Below, piece by piece: positions 15,827 through 24,520 of a DNA stretch of 55,817 bases; the stretch's first letter is position 1, and each line of letters starts with the position of its first letter. Location of the stretch: positions 1 to 55,817 of the forward strand of contig JALELH010000092.1 of NCBI GenBank assembly GCA_022768865.1, written 5' to 3'. This DNA comes from Spirochaetia bacterium. Lineage in GTDB: Bacteria; Spirochaetota; Spirochaetia; Treponematales; Treponemataceae. The position numbers and the translations under genes were made by a program. A model generated the notes under the pieces. It was not told the origin of the DNA. It did no database searches and saw only the letters and a program-made list of their open reading frames with translations.

Positions 15827-15873
15827 TAGTCACTATTAAATCTCATAGCGACTATAAAAACTATTAGGTACTA
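15827..15873. promoter_or_regulatory. Three HxlR operator-like sites on a 19-bp period
   Basis: TAGTCACTA (15827-15835), TAGCGACTA (15846-15854) and TAGGTACTA (15865-15873) share TAG-nnn-CTA ends and are spaced exactly 19 bases apart. A half-match TTTACTAA follows at about 15879. They lie between the divergent hxlR and flavoprotein promoters. TAG/CTA dyads are the type of site described for HxlR members such as YodB. The 19-bp spacing (slightly under two helical turns) suggests side-by-side binding of dimers. Confidence 0.65.
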
Positions 15874-15966
15874 ATAAATTTACTAATATATTGTTTTGTA
15901 AGAGATGTTTGCATAAACTATATGCAGCTTGCAAGCAAAAGATTTCTAATTTCTTTGGAGGAATTT

Positions 15967-16362
15967 ATGTTAAGCGAAAATGTAGTTAAAGTATTAAAAT
16001 CCGGTATGTGGGATCTGGCAACCTGTTCTAATGGTGAACCAAATGTTGTTCCTGTTGCATTTAAAGATATTACAGAAGACGGAAAGCTTGTAATAGGCGA
16101 TGTATTCCTGGAAACAACCCTTAAAAACATAAAAGAAAATGACGGAAGAATTGCAATTTCTGTTTATGACGTAAAAAGTCTTGAAGGTTACCAGATTAAG
16201 GGAATTGCAAAATATGTTACGGAAGGGGACATTGTAAACACTTTCAAAAAAGCAGTAGAAACAATGTTTAAAGGTGCTGCCACTGCAAAGGGTGCCTTAA
16301 TTGTAACCGTAGAAAAAGTAATCGTTACAACCCCTGGCGCAGACAATAAAAAAGTGCTGTAG
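15967..16362 (+). CDS. PNPOx-like flavin-binding protein (split barrel)
   Basis: 131 residues from the ATG at 15967, directly after GGAGG; the frame start at 15922 lies upstream of that site. SGMWDLATCSNGEPNVVPVAFKDI and RIAISVYDVKSLEGYQIKGIAKYVTEG are typical strands of the pyridoxamine-phosphate-oxidase-like FMN-binding family. Stand-alone members bind FMN or F420 and often have unknown substrates. Divergent placement from an HxlR regulator suggests it is the regulator's main target, perhaps in detoxification of electrophiles. Confidence 0.85.
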   Translation: MLSENVVKVLKSGMWDLATCSNGEPNVVPVAFKDITEDGKLVIGDVFLETTLKNIKENDGRIAISVYDVKSLEGYQIKGIAKYVTEGDIVNTFKKAVETMFKGAATAKGALIVTVEKVIVTTPGADNKKVL

Positions 16363-16405
16363 GTGCCGGATAAAAAAGGTTGCGGCTGTGATAGAAATGT
16401 ATAAG

Positions 16406-16801
16406 TTATTCTTTTTTGCCTATTTTATCCTGCACTTTTCCTAAATCTTTTGCAGACATTTTTCTGTAGGCACCGGGAAGCATGCCTGGTGCACTGCTAT
16501 CGTATATTTCTTTAAGTTCAAGAAGAATTGGTTCTGCTTTTTTATAGTCTTTTTGTTTTACATAAATGTGTGCAATTTCGTATCTGCCTTCCACATAAAT
16601 GGCAGGGTTATTTCCATAACGCTGCAGAAGAATTTCATAGCATTTAATTGCCTTCTTCTTTTTCCCTTTTTCTACAGCATTCTGTGCCTGCTGGATAATT
16701 TCAAGGGAAGATGCCTCTACTGGAATTTCAACTTCATCAGAAGCACATGAAATAAAGGCAAGCGAAATTAATGCAAGAAAGATGGCGTTTATTTTTTTCA
16801 T
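16406..16801 (-). CDS. Small lipoprotein with TPR-like helical repeats
   Basis: 131 residues. The signal peptide MKKINAIFLALISLAFISC ends in lipobox FISC. The mature part has helical pairs reminiscent of tetratricopeptide repeats: AQNAVEKGKKKKAIKCYEILLQRYGNNP and GRYEIAHIYVKQKDYKKAEPILLELKEIY. Proteins of this shape in spirochaetes are outer- or inner-membrane-anchored scaffolds, sometimes of beta-barrel assembly type, but no specific partner can be named. AAAGGA precedes the start. It is divergent from the YibQ-like gene. Confidence 0.75.
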   Translation of the reverse strand: MKKINAIFLALISLAFISCASDEVEIPVEASSLEIIQQAQNAVEKGKKKKAIKCYEILLQRYGNNPAIYVEGRYEIAHIYVKQKDYKKAEPILLELKEIYDSSAPGMLPGAYRKMSAKDLGKVQDKIGKKE

Positions 16802-16886
16802 AGTATATCCTTTTAGTTTACTCTGTCAGAGTTTATCATTCTATATAAAAAATTTAAATAGAAGAAAGTTACTGATTTTATACTGT

Positions 16887-16915
16887 TTGATGTTTATGTG
16901 ATTTTGTTCTAATAT
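16887..16915 (+). promoter_or_regulatory. Promoter of the YibQ-like gene
   Basis: TTGATG (16887-16892), a 17-base spacer and TAATAT (16910-16915), 14 bases before the ATG at 16929, with AGGAG in between. Confidence 0.5.
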
Positions 16916-16928
16916 AGGAGAAATTAAA

Positions 16929-18215
16929 ATGGCAACAAGAAAGACTGCACCTAAAAAGAAACGTTCTCCCAAAAAAAGAAAGCCAAAGGTAAAGCTTGAT
17001 AATAAAAAAGTTATGGCTCTTGCAGGGGTAATGATTTTTATCTGTGCTATTGTTCTTTCCCTTACGTTTATGATTTCTGCTCCAGATGAAAAGGTTGTTG
17101 CCGTTAAAGAAAAAACCGCTGCAGAACAACATCTTGATAAGCCTGCAGAAAAACAAAAGCAGCAGTCTGTTAAAAAACAGACAGAAAAAAATCAACAGCA
17201 GAAAAACCAGCCTGAAAAAAAACAGAAAAAAACTGAAACAGAAAATAAAAAAACAGTTTCTCAAAAAAATCAAACTGAAAAAAAAGAAGTTCAGAAAAAA
17301 TCTTCTGTTCAGGAAAATGAAAAAACACCTGCTGAAAAAACAGAAACGGAAAAAACTGCCGAAATAAAACCAAAGACTGCAGAAAAGAAAGAAACTAAGG
17401 CAGAAAAATCAGAACAGAGGGCTTCTGTAAAAAATGCAAAAGTTCAGCCGGAAAAAGAAGTAAAGGTTCAGCAGAAACCACAGGCAAAACCTGAAACAAA
17501 GCCAGCACCTGCAAAAGCAAAGTTCAATATTCCGCAGGCAAAAAACAATGCCAGGCTTTGCTTTATAATAGATGACGGCGGACATAAAACAACAAACCTG
17601 CGTAAATACACGACGCTTCCTTTCCCGATTACAATTGCCGTTTTGCCAAAGCTTCAGTTTTCAAGGGAATGTGCAAGAATTGTTGTGGCAGATAAAAAGG
17701 AACTTATGCTTCATCAGCCCATGCAGGCACAGAATTTAAAAATGAATCCTGGTCCGGGTGCAATTCTGCCGGATATGGATTTAAAGGAAGTCTATGCAAC
17801 CATAAGCCAGAATCTTGCAGAACTTGGTCCCCAGGTAAAAGGCTTTAACAATCACGAAGGTTCACTTATTACCACTGATCTAAACATGATGGGTGCCGTT
17901 CTTGATGTGGCAGCTGACAATAAAATATATTTTGTTGATTCAAGGACTTCTAAAGATTCTATGGCAACTTTTGCTGCCCTTGAGCGTGATATGAAAATTC
18001 TTGAACGCGAAGTTTTCATTGATGATGTAATCAGCCGCAGTGAGATGCTTAAGCAGATTTTACGCGGTATTGATATAGCAAATAAAAAAGGAAAAGTTAT
18101 AATGATTGGTCATGTTGACAAGTCTGCTAAAATTCTTCCCCAGCTTTTTTCTGAACTTTATCCGGAATTAAAGGCAAAGGGATACAGGCTTGTTTATCCG
18201 TCACAACTTTTGTAG
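16929..18215 (+). CDS. Divergent polysaccharide deacetylase (YibQ-like) with a long K/E/Q-rich linker
   Basis: 428 residues. A basic N-terminal tail (KKKRSPKKRKPKVK) precedes one membrane helix (about 29-52). Residues 57 to about 195 are a low-complexity Lys/Glu/Gln/Thr linker. The C-terminal domain (about 205-428) is the divergent polysaccharide deacetylase fold: ARLCFIIDDGG, TIAVLPKLQFSRECARI, LMLHQPMQ, FNNHEGS, IYFVDSRTSKDS. This is the COG2861/YibQ family, which usually follows envelope proteins. A periplasmic, membrane-anchored protein whose linker spans the cell wall is likely. Catalytic activity has not been established for the family to my knowledge. Confidence 0.85.
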   Translation: MATRKTAPKKKRSPKKRKPKVKLDNKKVMALAGVMIFICAIVLSLTFMISAPDEKVVAVKEKTAAEQHLDKPAEKQKQQSVKKQTEKNQQQKNQPEKKQKKTETENKKTVSQKNQTEKKEVQKKSSVQENEKTPAEKTETEKTAEIKPKTAEKKETKAEKSEQRASVKNAKVQPEKEVKVQQKPQAKPETKPAPAKAKFNIPQAKNNARLCFIIDDGGHKTTNLRKYTTLPFPITIAVLPKLQFSRECARIVVADKKELMLHQPMQAQNLKMNPGPGAILPDMDLKEVYATISQNLAELGPQVKGFNNHEGSLITTDLNMMGAVLDVAADNKIYFVDSRTSKDSMATFAALERDMKILEREVFIDDVISRSEMLKQILRGIDIANKKGKVIMIGHVDKSAKILPQLFSELYPELKAKGYRLVYPSQLL

Positions 18216-18235
18216 TTTATATTTTTAGAGGAAAT

Positions 18236-19273
18236 ATGAAAGTATTAGGTATTGAATCCAGCTGCGATGAAACAGCTTGTGCTATTGTTGAAGATGGAAA
18301 GAAAATATTAAGCAATGTTGTTGCAACACAGATTCCTTTCCATCAGATTTATAAAGGAGTTGTCCCTGAAATTGCAAGCCGTAAGCATGCTGAATGGATT
18401 CTTCCTGTTGTGCGTCAGACTGTTGCAGAATCAGGCTTGACTTTTGATGACATTGATGCCATTGCTGCAACTAACAGACCTGGTCTTATGGGCTCTCTTC
18501 TTGTTGGTCTTACATTCGGTAAAACTTTAGCCTGGACTCTTAATAAGCCTTTTTATGCAGTAAATCATATGCTTGGCCACATGTATGCTGCTCATCTTGA
18601 AAATGACATTTCCTATCCTTATCTTGGACTTCTGGTTTCAGGCGGACACAGCATCATTGCTAAAGTTAATGATTTCGATAATCTTGAAATCTTAGGAACG
18701 ACCATTGATGACAGTGTTGGTGAAGCTTTTGATAAGGTTTCAAAGTTTTATGATCTTGGTTATCCTGGAGGCGTTATTATTGACCGCCTTGCTAAAAATG
18801 GAGATGCAAAAGCCTTTAGCTTTCCTACACCAAAAATGGATAAGGGAGAACACCGCTACGATGTTTCTTTCAGCGGACTTAAAACTGCCGTAATTCATCA
18901 GGCTGATTCTTTCCTGAATGCCGGTTACGAAAAGACTGTAGAAAATATTGCTGCATCATTTCAGGAAACTGCATGCAAGACTTTAGTTTCCCGCCTTTTG
19001 CGAGCAGTGGAAGATACGGGCCTTACAACTGTTGTTGCCGGGGGTGGGGTTGCTGCAAATTCAAGACTGCGTGCCATGCTTGCAGAACATAAAGAACTAA
19101 ACTGTATTTTTCCTCCATTAAAGCTTTGCGGAGATAACGGTGCCATGATTGCAGGTGTTGCCTATCACTTCCTTGCCCGTGGAGAAACCAGTTCCCTTAA
19201 TACAACTGCCTGTGCAAGAATTCCTCAGTTTAAGAGGGGACTTGCTAATCTGGAAAGTTTTGGCAGACGCTAG
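18236..19273 (+). CDS. tsaD: tRNA N6-adenosine threonylcarbamoyltransferase
   Basis: 345 residues, full length, beginning 20 bases after the YibQ-like gene behind AGAGGAA. GIESSCDETACAIV forms the first ASKHA nucleotide-binding strand. The metal-binding histidines are H111 and H115 in NHMLGHMYAAH. LLVSGGHS, IDDSVGEAFDKV and VVAGGGVAANSRLR complete the TsaD signature. The enzyme transfers the threonylcarbamoyl group to A37 of ANN-decoding tRNAs with TsaB and TsaE, which are not encoded here. Confidence 0.97.
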   Translation: MKVLGIESSCDETACAIVEDGKKILSNVVATQIPFHQIYKGVVPEIASRKHAEWILPVVRQTVAESGLTFDDIDAIAATNRPGLMGSLLVGLTFGKTLAWTLNKPFYAVNHMLGHMYAAHLENDISYPYLGLLVSGGHSIIAKVNDFDNLEILGTTIDDSVGEAFDKVSKFYDLGYPGGVIIDRLAKNGDAKAFSFPTPKMDKGEHRYDVSFSGLKTAVIHQADSFLNAGYEKTVENIAASFQETACKTLVSRLLRAVEDTGLTTVVAGGGVAANSRLRAMLAEHKELNCIFPPLKLCGDNGAMIAGVAYHFLARGETSSLNTTACARIPQFKRGLANLESFGRR

Positions 19274-19296
19274 TTGTATACTGATTTTGCTAAATT

Positions 19297-19334
19297 AAAA
19301 AGGCTGCTTCAAAATTGATGCAGCCTTTTCTTTT
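19297..19334. terminator. Bidirectional terminator between tsaD and the convergent membrane-protein gene
   Basis: AAAAGGCTGC (19297-19306) pairs perfectly with GCAGCCTTTT (19320-19329). A T-rich tract follows on the plus strand and the A-rich left arm supplies one on the minus strand. Confidence 0.85.
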
Positions 19335-19349
19335 ATAAGTATCCGGATT

Positions 19350-19751
19350 TTATGCTTTCTTCCAACCTGTTAATGCCAGAATCAAGCCCATTATTACACA
19401 GTAAAAACCAATGTAGGCATGTTTGATTATTCCTTTACCGATTACTTTTGCAATGGGATTATCGTTAAAACAGATTAATAGAATTATAAAGCCGGCAATG
19501 GAAACAAGAAGTGCTATAAGTTTCTTTGTGCTGGAAGTGTTCTTTAAGAAACAGAAAACAACGCCAGCAACTCCGCCAAGAAAAATTAAAATAGCACCGA
19601 TAGTTGCGCTGCTAAAATTCTTAAAGTTAATAAAATCAAATCCATTTTTAGATATTGATGAACACTTGAACATAGGAAGAATGAATCCGATTACAACAAG
19701 TGCCATACCGATAAGGTAAAGGTTTGGAAGTATTTTGCCTGATTTTTTCAT
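19350..19751 (-). CDS. Small membrane protein of unknown function
   Basis: 133 residues with four predicted membrane helices (about 10-28, 48-68, 76-95, 108-128). Short polar loops include KCSSISKNGFDF between the first two. I do not recognise a family. It begins 43 bases after the stop of fabF on the same strand and may be the last gene of the mraY-fabF transcript, sharing a bidirectional terminator with tsaD. Confidence 0.7.
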   Translation of the reverse strand: MKKSGKILPNLYLIGMALVVIGFILPMFKCSSISKNGFDFINFKNFSSATIGAILIFLGGVAGVVFCFLKNTSSTKKLIALLVSIAGFIILLICFNDNPIAKVIGKGIIKHAYIGFYCVIMGLILALTGWKKA

Positions 19752-19794
19752 TTTTAGCCTCCGAATTAATTATATGACTATTTAAAATAAGTTT

Positions 19795-21054
19795 CTACTT
19801 TTCTTTATACTTCTTCAAGATTAAGCATCCGTTGTGTCCGCCAAAACCTAAAGACGCCGTTGCTGCATAATTTATTTCTTTTGGAACGCCTTTGTTTGCC
19901 GTGTAGTTTAAATCACAGCCGCCTTCAATGTCCTGATTTTCTATATTGATTGTAGGCGGTATAAAATTTTCTTCCAGGGCTTTTACACAGAATAAGGTTT
20001 CTATGGCACCTGCTGCTCCGATAAGGTGGCCGGTCATGCTTTTTGTAGATGATACATTCATTTTATATGCATGCTCACCAAAAACGGATTTCAGCATTAA
20101 GGTTTCTGCAAGGTCGTTTACAACGGTAGAAGTTCCGTGTGCATTATAGTAGCCGATTTCTTCTGGTTTTATTTCTGCATTCTCAATGGCATCTTTTACG
20201 GCAAGGGCTGCACCGCTTCCGTCTTCCAGAGGAGCAACAATATGGTAGGCATCGCAGCTTGAACCGAATCCGGCTATTTCTGCATAAATATGGGCACCGC
20301 GTTTCTTTGCGTGTTCAAGTTCTTCCAGAATTAAAACGGCACTTCCTTCTCCGATGACAAAACCGTCCCTGTCTTTATCAAAAGGCCTGCATGCTTTTTC
20401 AGGGTTTTCGTTGAAATTCCTTGAAAGAGCCTGAAGTGCGTCGTAACTTGCAACTGAAAATCTTGTAAGTGCAGCGTCTGTTCCCCCTGTAACGCAGATG
20501 TTGCATCTGCCAGCCTTTATTAAATCTGCACTCAGGCCAATGGCATCTGTGCCAGAAGAACATGCTGTTCCCATTGTCCATGAAAATCCATGGAGTCCTA
20601 AAAACATGCTTATATTTGCTGCAGCTTCATTGGTTATCATCAGGGGAGTTGTTAATGGAGGCATACGGTCTGCGCCAAGAGCAGCAAGTTTTTCAAAACC
20701 TTCTGCGCCTGCTTCTATTCCGCCAATGCAGCATCCAAGTAAAACTCCGCACTTTTCTTTTTGCAGTTTTTCTTTTGTAAAGCCGCTGTCTTTTACAGCC
20801 TGGCTTGCCGCTGCAACTGCATAGCGTGTAAAGCGTGCCATTTTTCTTATGGATTTTTTTGCAATGCCGTAATCTTCCGGATTAAAGTTTTTTACTTCTC
20901 CTGCAATGTGAACCCTTAAATCTGAAGTATCAAAAAGAGTAATTTCTGAAATTCCACTAATACCGTTTTTAACTGAATGCCATGCTTCTTCAGCTGAATT
21001 TCCCACAGGAGAAATACACCCCATTCCAGTAATGACTACGCGTTTTTTTTTCAT
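19795..21054 (-). CDS. fabF: Beta-ketoacyl-ACP synthase II
   Basis: 419 residues, the usual length. The Cys-His-His triad is present: Cys165 in TACSSGTDA, His in YNAHGTST (about 310) and His in SMTGHLIGAAGA (about 345). It elongates acyl-ACP with malonyl-ACP in fatty-acid synthesis. The start codon lies about 30 bases after the mraY stop, with GGAG a little far from the ATG. Placement after mraY links membrane lipid and cell-wall precursor genes in one transcript. Confidence 0.95.
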   Translation of the reverse strand: MKKKRVVITGMGCISPVGNSAEEAWHSVKNGISGISEITLFDTSDLRVHIAGEVKNFNPEDYGIAKKSIRKMARFTRYAVAAASQAVKDSGFTKEKLQKEKCGVLLGCCIGGIEAGAEGFEKLAALGADRMPPLTTPLMITNEAAANISMFLGLHGFSWTMGTACSSGTDAIGLSADLIKAGRCNICVTGGTDAALTRFSVASYDALQALSRNFNENPEKACRPFDKDRDGFVIGEGSAVLILEELEHAKKRGAHIYAEIAGFGSSCDAYHIVAPLEDGSGAALAVKDAIENAEIKPEEIGYYNAHGTSTVVNDLAETLMLKSVFGEHAYKMNVSSTKSMTGHLIGAAGAIETLFCVKALEENFIPPTINIENQDIEGGCDLNYTANKGVPKEINYAATASLGFGGHNGCLILKKYKEK

Positions 21055-21084
21055 TAATTAACTGACTCCGGAAATTGCCTTGCT

Positions 21085-22155
21085 TTATCTGAGTTTAAAG
21101 AATATTCCCATCATGGCAACTGTAATTAAAAGCTGAATGATAAGGAATTTTAAAAGAACCTGAGTTGGTGACCAGCCAAGATTCTTCCTCATGTGGTCGT
21201 GCAGCGGAAATCTGATTTTTTCAAAAATACATATATGGAAAAATCTTTTAAGGGCAACTTTTAAAAGCCCAATTCCGCCGTTGATAAAAATTATTGAAGA
21301 AGTTGCAAGGAACAGCAGTGGGTTTCCGCTGATCATTACGCATACACCGATATAAAATCCTAAAGCACGGCTGCCTGCGTCTCCCATTAAAACGGAACTT
21401 GGAAAAGCATTGTGCCACAGATAGCCCATAAGAACGCCTGCAAGGCAAAAAGTAATGATTGCCCAGCTTGCGCCATCTTTTAAATGTGGAACTAAAAGAT
21501 AAGATGCAATGTCCTTGTGTCCAAGAATGATATAAAAAATAAATCCCATGGTAAAAAGTGCAACAAGAACAAGTGTGGAACTTAAGCCGTCAACTCCGTC
21601 CGTGCAGTTTGTAGTGTTTACTGAAACCCATAGCATTACGACGGTAATGATAATGTAAAGCCAGCATGGAATGGAAATAGGTTTTGCAAAGAAAGGAAAC
21701 CAGAATCTCAGATTGCCGTCAGTAGAAGAATTGGAAAGATAACGCATCATAAGAAAGGCTGCTGCAACCGTAATTACTAAATCCAGAAATGCCTTAATGT
21801 ATTCTCCCCAGCCTTTTTCGCTGCGGTCATCAAGAAACCCTGTAAGCATCATAAGCCACGTAAGCAAAAGAATTCCGCTTTGCAGATAGTCAAGAGGTGC
21901 AAATATAATGGAAAGCAAAATAAATACGGTTACGAAAATAACACCTGAACCTGTAGGCTTTCCTTTTGCCGTTTCTTTTGTAAGCGTAAATTCACGGCCT
22001 CTGTCTGAAGGAAGGAATTTATAAAACTTTGGAAGAATAACCTTTGTTAGAATAAAGCCTGTGTAAAGTGCAAGTCCGATTAAAACTGCATAAGACTGAA
22101 GAAGTCTGGCTGGACCAAAATATTCCTTCAGCATGCCGCCAAGATAGTAAATCAC
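21085..22155 (-). CDS. mraY: Phospho-N-acetylmuramoyl-pentapeptide transferase, spirochaete type
   Basis: An integral membrane protein with about ten helices. The Asp-rich motif is LTGFLDDRSEKGWGEY, the second acidic motif NTTNCTDGVDGLSS, and the third motif MGDAGSRALG. The C-terminal loop is PLHDHMRKNLGWS, where most MraY enzymes have PIHHHFE: the central His is Asp. It makes lipid I from UDP-MurNAc-pentapeptide and undecaprenyl phosphate. The frame opens at 22212 but nothing there resembles a ribosome-binding site; GTG at 22155 follows AGGGGA by seven bases and gives the expected N-terminus (356 residues), so it is preferred. Confidence 0.88.
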   Translation of the reverse strand: MIYYLGGMLKEYFGPARLLQSYAVLIGLALYTGFILTKVILPKFYKFLPSDRGREFTLTKETAKGKPTGSGVIFVTVFILLSIIFAPLDYLQSGILLLTWLMMLTGFLDDRSEKGWGEYIKAFLDLVITVAAAFLMMRYLSNSSTDGNLRFWFPFFAKPISIPCWLYIIITVVMLWVSVNTTNCTDGVDGLSSTLVLVALFTMGFIFYIILGHKDIASYLLVPHLKDGASWAIITFCLAGVLMGYLWHNAFPSSVLMGDAGSRALGFYIGVCVMISGNPLLFLATSSIIFINGGIGLLKVALKRFFHICIFEKIRFPLHDHMRKNLGWSPTQVLLKFLIIQLLITVAMMGIFFKLR

Positions 22156-22234
22156 AATTAATCCCCTGTAACTACGTTCTATATAAAGAAACATTTTATT
22201 GAAAAAAAACACAACTTACAATAGAATTAAATTT

Positions 22235-24490
22235 ATGGGTGGAAAAACAGAAAAAAAAGCTGCTTCAGTTGAAAAGAAAACTGGAGCCGGCAAAACTACG
22301 CCTGCAGCAAAAAAGACTGTGGTAGAAAAATCTTCAGCAAAAGTAACTTCTAAAACTTCTGCAAAAGAAACTAAGGCTGTTTCAACAAAAAGCGCTGCTA
22401 AATCAGCACCTAAAACAGTTGCAAAAGCGCCTTCTAAAGCAGCTTCAAAATCAGCCGTAAAGACAACGGAAAAAGAAGAATCTGAAAAATTCAGTGCATG
22501 GTCAAATGCCAAGACAGTAAAGAAAACAAAAAAAGAACTTGAGCAGGAAAAAAAGTCTGCTGCTAAACTTGCAAAAAGTGCAGAAGAAACAGAAAAAAAA
22601 CTTGCAGCAGCAAAACAGATTGATCCTTCTTCCCAGCGTGAAAAAAAAGAAGTTCAGGATTATGGTGATGACAAAATCAAGCATCTTGATGCCCTTGAAC
22701 ATATCAGGCTTCGTTCCGGAATGTATATCGGCCGTCTTGGAAATGGATCCAACGAAAACGACGGTATTTATGTTTTAATGAAGGAAGTAATAGATAATTC
22801 CATAGATGAATTTATTGTAGGCTTTGGCAAGCAGATAGAAGTTTCTGTTGCTGACGGCAGGGTAAAAGTCCGTGATTATGGCCGTGGTATTCCTCTGGGA
22901 AAGGTTGTTGAATGTGTAAGCCAGATTAATACTGGTGCAAAATATAATGATGATGTTTTCCAGTTCAGCGTTGGTATGAATGGTGTCGGAACTAAAGCTG
23001 TAAATGCACTTTCTTCTTATTTCCGTGTTGTTTCTGTCAGGGATGGAAAATGCACTGATGCAGTTTTTGAAAAAGGCAAGCTTGTTTCTGAAAAATCAGG
23101 CTCTTTAAAAAATCCTCAGAAGAACGGAACTTATTTTGAATTTGTTCCTGATGAAGAAATTTTCGGCAAGTATTCTTTCAACATGGAATTTGTTGAATCA
23201 AGAATGTGGAACTATGCCTTTTTGAATCCCGGCCTTACGATTAAGCTTAACGGAAAAGAATTTAAATCAGATAACGGGCTTCTGGATCTTTTAAATAAGG
23301 AACTTGGCTCTTCAAAAGATAAGGAAAATCTTGAACCTCCTTTGTATGACATTGGTTCTTATACAGGTGATCATCTTTCATTTGCATTCAGTCATGTATC
23401 AGGAGTAAATGAACTTTATTTTTCTTTTGTAAACGGTCAGTATACTTCTGACGGCGGAACTCACCTTAATGCCTTTAAGGAAGGCTTTATAAAAGGCATC
23501 CGTGATTTTTACGGAGAAAATTTCGATATAGATGACATTCGCTTTGGCTTGCGTGCGGCAGTTCTTGTAAAGATTAAGGATCCTGTTTTTGAAAGTCAGA
23601 CAAAAAATAAACTTGGCAACACAGACATTAAGCAATGGGTTGTTGCAGAAACTCAGTCTGGTCTTGATTCCTGGCTTCATAAAAATCCAAAGGCTGCAGA
23701 AAAGATTAAGGAAAAAATAAAAGCCAATGAAAAATACCGTACAGATTTAAGCAAGGTTAAAAAAGAAGCAAAGGAACTTGACCGCAAGACAAGCATACGC
23801 ATTGATAAACTTAAAGACTGTCATTATCACGTGCAGGACGGAAGCAAGGGTGCTGATTCCATGATTTTTATTACGGAAGGTCAGTCTGCTTCGGGCACCA
23901 TGACTCACAGCCGCAATGCAGATTATCAGGCAATTTTCAGCCTCCGCGGAAAACCGGAAAACATGTATGGCAAGCGTCAGAGTGAAATTTACAAAAATGC
24001 TGAACTTTATATGCTCATGAAGGCTCTTGGCATTGAACAGTCAGTTGAAAATCTGCGCTATTCAAAAATCGTTATTGCAACAGATGCCGATAACGACGGC
24101 TTCCATATCCGCAACCTTCTGCTGACTTTCTTCCTTGGTTATTTTGAAGAACTGGTAATGCAGCATCATGTGTTTATTCTTGAAACACCGCTTTTCCGTG
24201 TGCGCAATAAAAAAGAAAAAGTTTACTGCTATAGCGAAGACGAACGTGATGCCGCACAGAAAAAACTTGGTGCAGGATGCGAAACAACACGTTTTAAAGG
24301 TCTTGGTGAAATTTCCGGTGCAGAGTTTAAGGATTTTATTAAACCTGAAACAATTCGTCTGACTCCCGTAGAAATAAGTCAGCTTAAAGTGATTCCAAAA
24401 CTTCTGGAATTTTACATGGGCAAGAATACTCCGGAGCGCAGAAGTTTTATAGAAAAGAATCTTTTGACTAATGATCAGATTGACGCATAA
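22235..24490 (+). CDS. parE: DNA topoisomerase IV subunit B with a basic N-terminal tail
   Basis: 751 residues from the ATG at 22235; a TTG at 22199 would lengthen it without support. Residues 1 to about 140 are an unusual Lys/Ala/Ser/Thr-rich tail with repeated AAKSAPK and SKAASKSA phrases, like histone H1 tails. The GHKL ATPase follows (EVIDNSIDEF, VRDYGRGIP, VGMNGVGTKAVNAL), then the TOPRIM domain with FITEGQSASGTM and ATDADNDGFH supplying Glu and DxD metal ligands. The usual EGDSA is EGQSA. It decatenates and relaxes DNA with ParC, encoded 30 bases downstream. Confidence 0.9.
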   Translation: MGGKTEKKAASVEKKTGAGKTTPAAKKTVVEKSSAKVTSKTSAKETKAVSTKSAAKSAPKTVAKAPSKAASKSAVKTTEKEESEKFSAWSNAKTVKKTKKELEQEKKSAAKLAKSAEETEKKLAAAKQIDPSSQREKKEVQDYGDDKIKHLDALEHIRLRSGMYIGRLGNGSNENDGIYVLMKEVIDNSIDEFIVGFGKQIEVSVADGRVKVRDYGRGIPLGKVVECVSQINTGAKYNDDVFQFSVGMNGVGTKAVNALSSYFRVVSVRDGKCTDAVFEKGKLVSEKSGSLKNPQKNGTYFEFVPDEEIFGKYSFNMEFVESRMWNYAFLNPGLTIKLNGKEFKSDNGLLDLLNKELGSSKDKENLEPPLYDIGSYTGDHLSFAFSHVSGVNELYFSFVNGQYTSDGGTHLNAFKEGFIKGIRDFYGENFDIDDIRFGLRAAVLVKIKDPVFESQTKNKLGNTDIKQWVVAETQSGLDSWLHKNPKAAEKIKEKIKANEKYRTDLSKVKKEAKELDRKTSIRIDKLKDCHYHVQDGSKGADSMIFITEGQSASGTMTHSRNADYQAIFSLRGKPENMYGKRQSEIYKNAELYMLMKALGIEQSVENLRYSKIVIATDADNDGFHIRNLLLTFFLGYFEELVMQHHVFILETPLFRVRNKKEKVYCYSEDERDAAQKKLGAGCETTRFKGLGEISGAEFKDFIKPETIRLTPVEISQLKVIPKLLEFYMGKNTPERRSFIEKNLLTNDQIDA

Positions 24491-24520
24491 GCAGTAAGTG
24501 GTAAAAGGAAAAATTAAAAC

